DNA of 64,000 bases from NCBI GenBank assembly GCA_963921795.1, contig OY997659.1, positions 20,185,734 through 20,249,733 of the forward strand, read 5' to 3'. Source of the DNA: Nannobrachium achirus. Lineage: Eukaryota > Chordata > Actinopteri > Myctophiformes > Myctophidae. Made by a program: the position numbers and the translations under genes. Of this stretch, positions 61,461-64,000 are shown in pieces (the stretch's first letter is position 1; the number at the start of each line of letters is the position of its first letter). Below the pieces are notes generated by a model. That model was not told where the DNA came from and did not search any database. It saw nothing but the letters and a program-made list of their open reading frames with translations.

Positions 61461-61832
61461 TCCTCTGGATCAGGCAGAGAGATAAATAGAAAGAGAAAGC
61501 GCAGTGCATCTTGGGTAGGAAGATGACAGACAGATTATAGTTCTACTCACATAATAGGCTGGCTTTCGTAATTCTGCCCATTTAAAATATATGTACCCAA
61601 TCGTAACTCTTAGTTACATTGATAAGGTCCATGTGAACTAGTCTGTTGAAGCTTATTCATTATAATGAGCAAAATCTCTATCACCTCGCGGGGCCGTACT
61701 GCACGCACGCCGTGTCGCGCAGTGCCCACGGTGATGAAAGCCTAAAGCAACATTCTCCACTGCACAAACTCCACCCCCGATAGCAAAAAGTGAATGATTT
61801 TTTCTGGTTGGCCAGTCAGGGAGTCTCAGGGA
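61461..61832. other. Intergenic DNA upstream of importin-alpha
   Basis: No repeat or ORF recognised; may contain distal regulatory sequence. Confidence 0.4.
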
Positions 61833-62040
61833 CCAATCAGAAGGCTGACAAACGGTGAATTACTGTTTATATCTCTCTCCATATATGGGTTTCAGCCAAT
61901 GAGATTGTGAGAGTTTGGGGATCTACATATACTGGACACAAAATCGGTGCACACTCATAGCATAGGCTTCCCTGATTGGCTAAGCCAACCCATTGGCTTT
62001 GTTGATTGGCCAAGTTTCGTCACAATGACGTTGCATATAC
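61833..62040 (+). promoter_or_regulatory. CCAAT-rich promoter of the importin-alpha gene
   Basis: Five CCAAT boxes lie within 180 bp: direct at 61833 and 61896, inverted (ATTGG) at 61975, 61992 and 62005. A CRE-like TGACGT lies at 62026 and a weak AT-rich TATA-like stretch near 62034. The start codon is about 90 bp further on. NF-Y is the known CCAAT factor; its use here is inference. Confidence 0.6.
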
Positions 62041-62131
62041 AATTTAAGCTAAGAGCCTGGATGAAACCAGATGAAACCAGAATCCCGGCAAGGGACAATT
62101 CATTGTGTTTCCCCTTGAACACGTGTTGGAA

Positions 62132-63664
62132 ATGTCTGAGATAGCTTCGCGTCTTACCAAGTTCAAGAACAAGGGAAGAGACGCCAACGAGCTTAGGAGC
62201 TGCAGAGTCGACATTGTTGCCCAACTTCGCAAAACTAAGAGAGATGACCAGATCTTGAAAAGAAGAAATGTGTCAACTCTCCCAGATGAGCAAACTTCAC
62301 CTCTTCAAGACATTGTTACTGGAATAAACAGCAACATCTTTGACAAACAACTCCAGGCTACCCAAGCTGCGAGGAAGCTGTTGTCACGTGAGAGTCCTCC
62401 TCCCATTGACCACATCATCAAAGCTGGCCTGATCCCCAGGTTTGTTGGTTTCCTGGGTCTGGACTCCGCTCCCATCCAGTTTGAGGCCGCCTGGGCTCTG
62501 ACCAACATCGCTTCTGGGACACGAGAGCAGACGGCTGCAGTCGTGGAGGGCGGAGCCGTTCCTGCTTTAATTAACCTGGTCGGCTCCCCCTACCGTCACA
62601 TCAGTGAGCAGGCCGTGTGGGCCCTGGGAAACATCGCCGGTGATGGATCGGCTCTCAGAGACAGGGTCATCAATCACGGAGCCGTAGAACCACTGCTTAA
62701 TCTTCTGGACGTTCCCGACCTATCCACGTTCACTCCCGGCTACCTGAGAAACGTCTCATGGATGCTGTCGAACCTTTGCCTCCACAAGGACCCCTACCCG
62801 CCCACGGCGGCCATAAAGCAGATCCTGCCCGCGATCGTTCGTCTGCTCTGCCATGACGACAAGGAGGTGCTGGCCTATGCCTGCCGGGCCGTATCCTACC
62901 TGACCGATGGCGGCAAAGATCGCGTCCAGGAGTGCGTGCTTCAGACCGGTCTCATCCCTCGCTTAGTACAGATGCTCGGTTCTGAACAGCTGTCCGTCGT
63001 GACTCCCTCGCTGCGCGCCATCAGCAACATTGTGAGTTGTACACATGTTGAGCAGACTCGGGCAGTGCTGGATGCCGGAGTGCTGGCCACGTTCCCGCGG
63101 CTGCTGCGCCACTACAAGCTAAACGTCCAGAGGGAAGCGTCGTGGGCCCTGTCCAGCATCGCAGCAGGAGCGGACACCCAGATTCAGGAGATCATCAACG
63201 CAGGTCTAGTCCCGTGCCTGATCGACGTTCTCAGACACGGTAACTATGAGACCCAGAGAGGGGCCGTGTGGGCCATTACCAACATCACCCACAAGGGCAC
63301 CGTTGAACAGGTGATGTACCTTGTTCAGGCAAACGTGCTAGAGCCTCTCCTTAATCTGCTCTCCACAAGGGACAGTACAATAATCTTCATCTTGGAAGCT
63401 ATCACCAACATCTTACTATCTGGAGAGAAAATTGGTGAATTAGACAAGCTTTGCCTGATGATTGAAGAATGTGGTGGGCTGAGCACGATCGAGGCCCTGC
63501 AGTCCCATGAGAGTGAGAAGGTCTACAGAGCTTCTCTCAACCTTATCGAGAAATATTTCCCGGGTGAAGAGATCTTTGAGTTGGTACCCCCGGAAGCAAA
63601 GACTGAAGGCTATGCATTCCAGAGCAGTGAAAACCAAAGCACTTTAAACTTATTGAATACCTAA
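62132..63664 (+). CDS. Intronless importin-alpha (KPNA2-type) gene
   Basis: It encodes a 510-residue importin-alpha that would link NLS cargo to importin-beta. The N-terminus has a shortened importin-beta-binding domain ending in the autoinhibitory KRRNV motif (about residues 50-54). Ten-repeat ARM architecture follows: [26 protein letters not shown] and WAITNI carry the usual W..N ladder. The end GYAFQ resembles the alpha-2 subfamily. Two ladder positions differ from KPNA2: Trp to Arg at residue 252 ([10 protein letters not shown]) and Asn to Ser at residue 342 (WALSSIAAG). The linker between the IBB and the first ARM is about 15 residues shorter than in KPNA2. The ATG at 62132 (ggaaATGt context, A at -3) is chosen because an upstream in-frame extension lacks an ATG. 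The whole frame is open without introns, so a retrogene origin is likely, although no poly-A remnant is visible after the stop. It could be a germline-type paralogue; that is inference. Confidence 0.93.
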   Translation: MSEIASRLTKFKNKGRDANELRSCRVDIVAQLRKTKRDDQILKRRNVSTLPDEQTSPLQDIVTGINSNIFDKQLQATQAARKLLSRESPPPIDHIIKAGLIPRFVGFLGLDSAPIQFEAAWALTNIASGTREQTAAVVEGGAVPALINLVGSPYRHISEQAVWALGNIAGDGSALRDRVINHGAVEPLLNLLDVPDLSTFTPGYLRNVSWMLSNLCLHKDPYPPTAAIKQILPAIVRLLCHDDKEVLAYACRAVSYLTDGGKDRVQECVLQTGLIPRLVQMLGSEQLSVVTPSLRAISNIVSCTHVEQTRAVLDAGVLATFPRLLRHYKLNVQREASWALSSIAAGADTQIQEIINAGLVPCLIDVLRHGNYETQRGAVWAITNITHKGTVEQVMYLVQANVLEPLLNLLSTRDSTIIFILEAITNILLSGEKIGELDKLCLMIEECGGLSTIEALQSHESEKVYRASLNLIEKYFPGEEIFELVPPEAKTEGYAFQSSENQSTLNLLNT

Positions 63665-63823
63665 TATACTATACCTAATATTACCGGTTTATTGAGCGGT
63701 GCTCCTGGAAGGAGCTAAGCTCCAACATCTGGCTTTGTCCAGTCCCCCAACATTTCCAGGCTCTGAAGCGTGGCCTACATCTAGTCATAGACGGCTCAAA
63801 GTTTGTTGTGCGCCCAGGGTCCC

Positions 63824-63914
63824 ATTGGCCAGGCTTCTGTTCTCAGTGACGTCACCACCAACATGTGCGACCTGATATAAATAACAGCAAGTTGGCACCT
63901 CGACAGAGCGCAGT
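63824..63914 (+). promoter_or_regulatory. Second CCAAT/CRE/TATA promoter at the window end
   Basis: An inverted CCAAT (63824-63828), a perfect palindromic CRE TGACGTCA (63847-63854) and TATAAATA (63876-63883) are spaced as in a strong core promoter. Transcription would start near 63905-63915. No coding sequence follows before the window ends, so the gene is unidentified. Confidence 0.6.
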
Positions 63915-64000
63915 CTAGTTAGTCTTTTTTTTACAATAAGAGTAGACCTATTAAAAAGGTGGTGCCATAGTTGTGTACTTTTTCTGTTATGTATGTGTCT

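Noticed and set aside
62105..62131. Nine-codon upstream extension of the importin-alpha frame beginning with GTG
   Set aside because: It has no ATG, does not resemble importin-alpha N-termini, and the ATG at 62132 is in good context.
61947..62144. 65-codon frame overlapping the importin-alpha start
   Set aside because: Out of frame with the gene, covers the promoter, no homology. Its ATG at 62061 might act as an upstream start but there is no sign of a conserved peptide.

Overview
The window is teleost fish genomic DNA. It carries the 3' part of a split vertebrate nuclear-transport gene (exportin-4) with canonical GT-AG introns. Its introns are packed with fish-type repeats: hAT-like and TTAA-flanked MITEs, tRNA-like SINEs, an L2-type LINE tail and very long CA/GT microsatellites. 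It also holds a Ty3/gypsy element of the Gmr1 type, a group first named from Atlantic cod. That, with the heavy dinucleotide repeat load, would fit a gadiform fish, but the sequence alone does not prove the species.

Layout: 1-7458 is non-coding and repeat-rich, probably an upstream xpo4 intron. 7459-56068 holds 17 coding exons of xpo4 on the + strand. They encode about 872 residues to the natural stop; the first roughly 280 residues lie upstream of the window. The intron at 34297-50703 contains a nested insertion. An old tRNA-like SINE copy was hit by a 14.5-kb Gmr1-like LTR retrotransposon (34727-49202, minus strand, LTRs that look identical, 5-bp target duplication). That element was then hit inside its reverse transcriptase by a full-length L1/Tx1-type LINE (36696-44182, minus strand, both ORFs open, 17-bp target duplication). 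56069-62131 is the xpo4 3' UTR plus repeat-rich intergenic DNA. 62132-63664 is an intact intronless importin-alpha (KPNA2-type) gene with its own CCAAT-rich promoter. A second CCAAT/CRE/TATA promoter lies at 63824-63883 and points out of the window.

The two host genes encode opposite arms of nucleocytoplasmic transport. Exportin-4 exports cargo with RanGTP, and importin-alpha adapts NLS cargo to importin-beta. Their adjacency looks incidental.

The most unusual signal is a short hairpin-forming sequence (arms resembling AAATAGCAGATCTACAAGC and its complement) found at about 28 places. It lies inside several unrelated repeat families, and the arms of individual copies carry compensatory substitutions. 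Other points of interest are duplicated 5' splice sites after two xpo4 exons, transposons reaching into splice acceptors, long UG repeats around exons 13 and 14, and changed NLS-groove residues in the importin-alpha gene.
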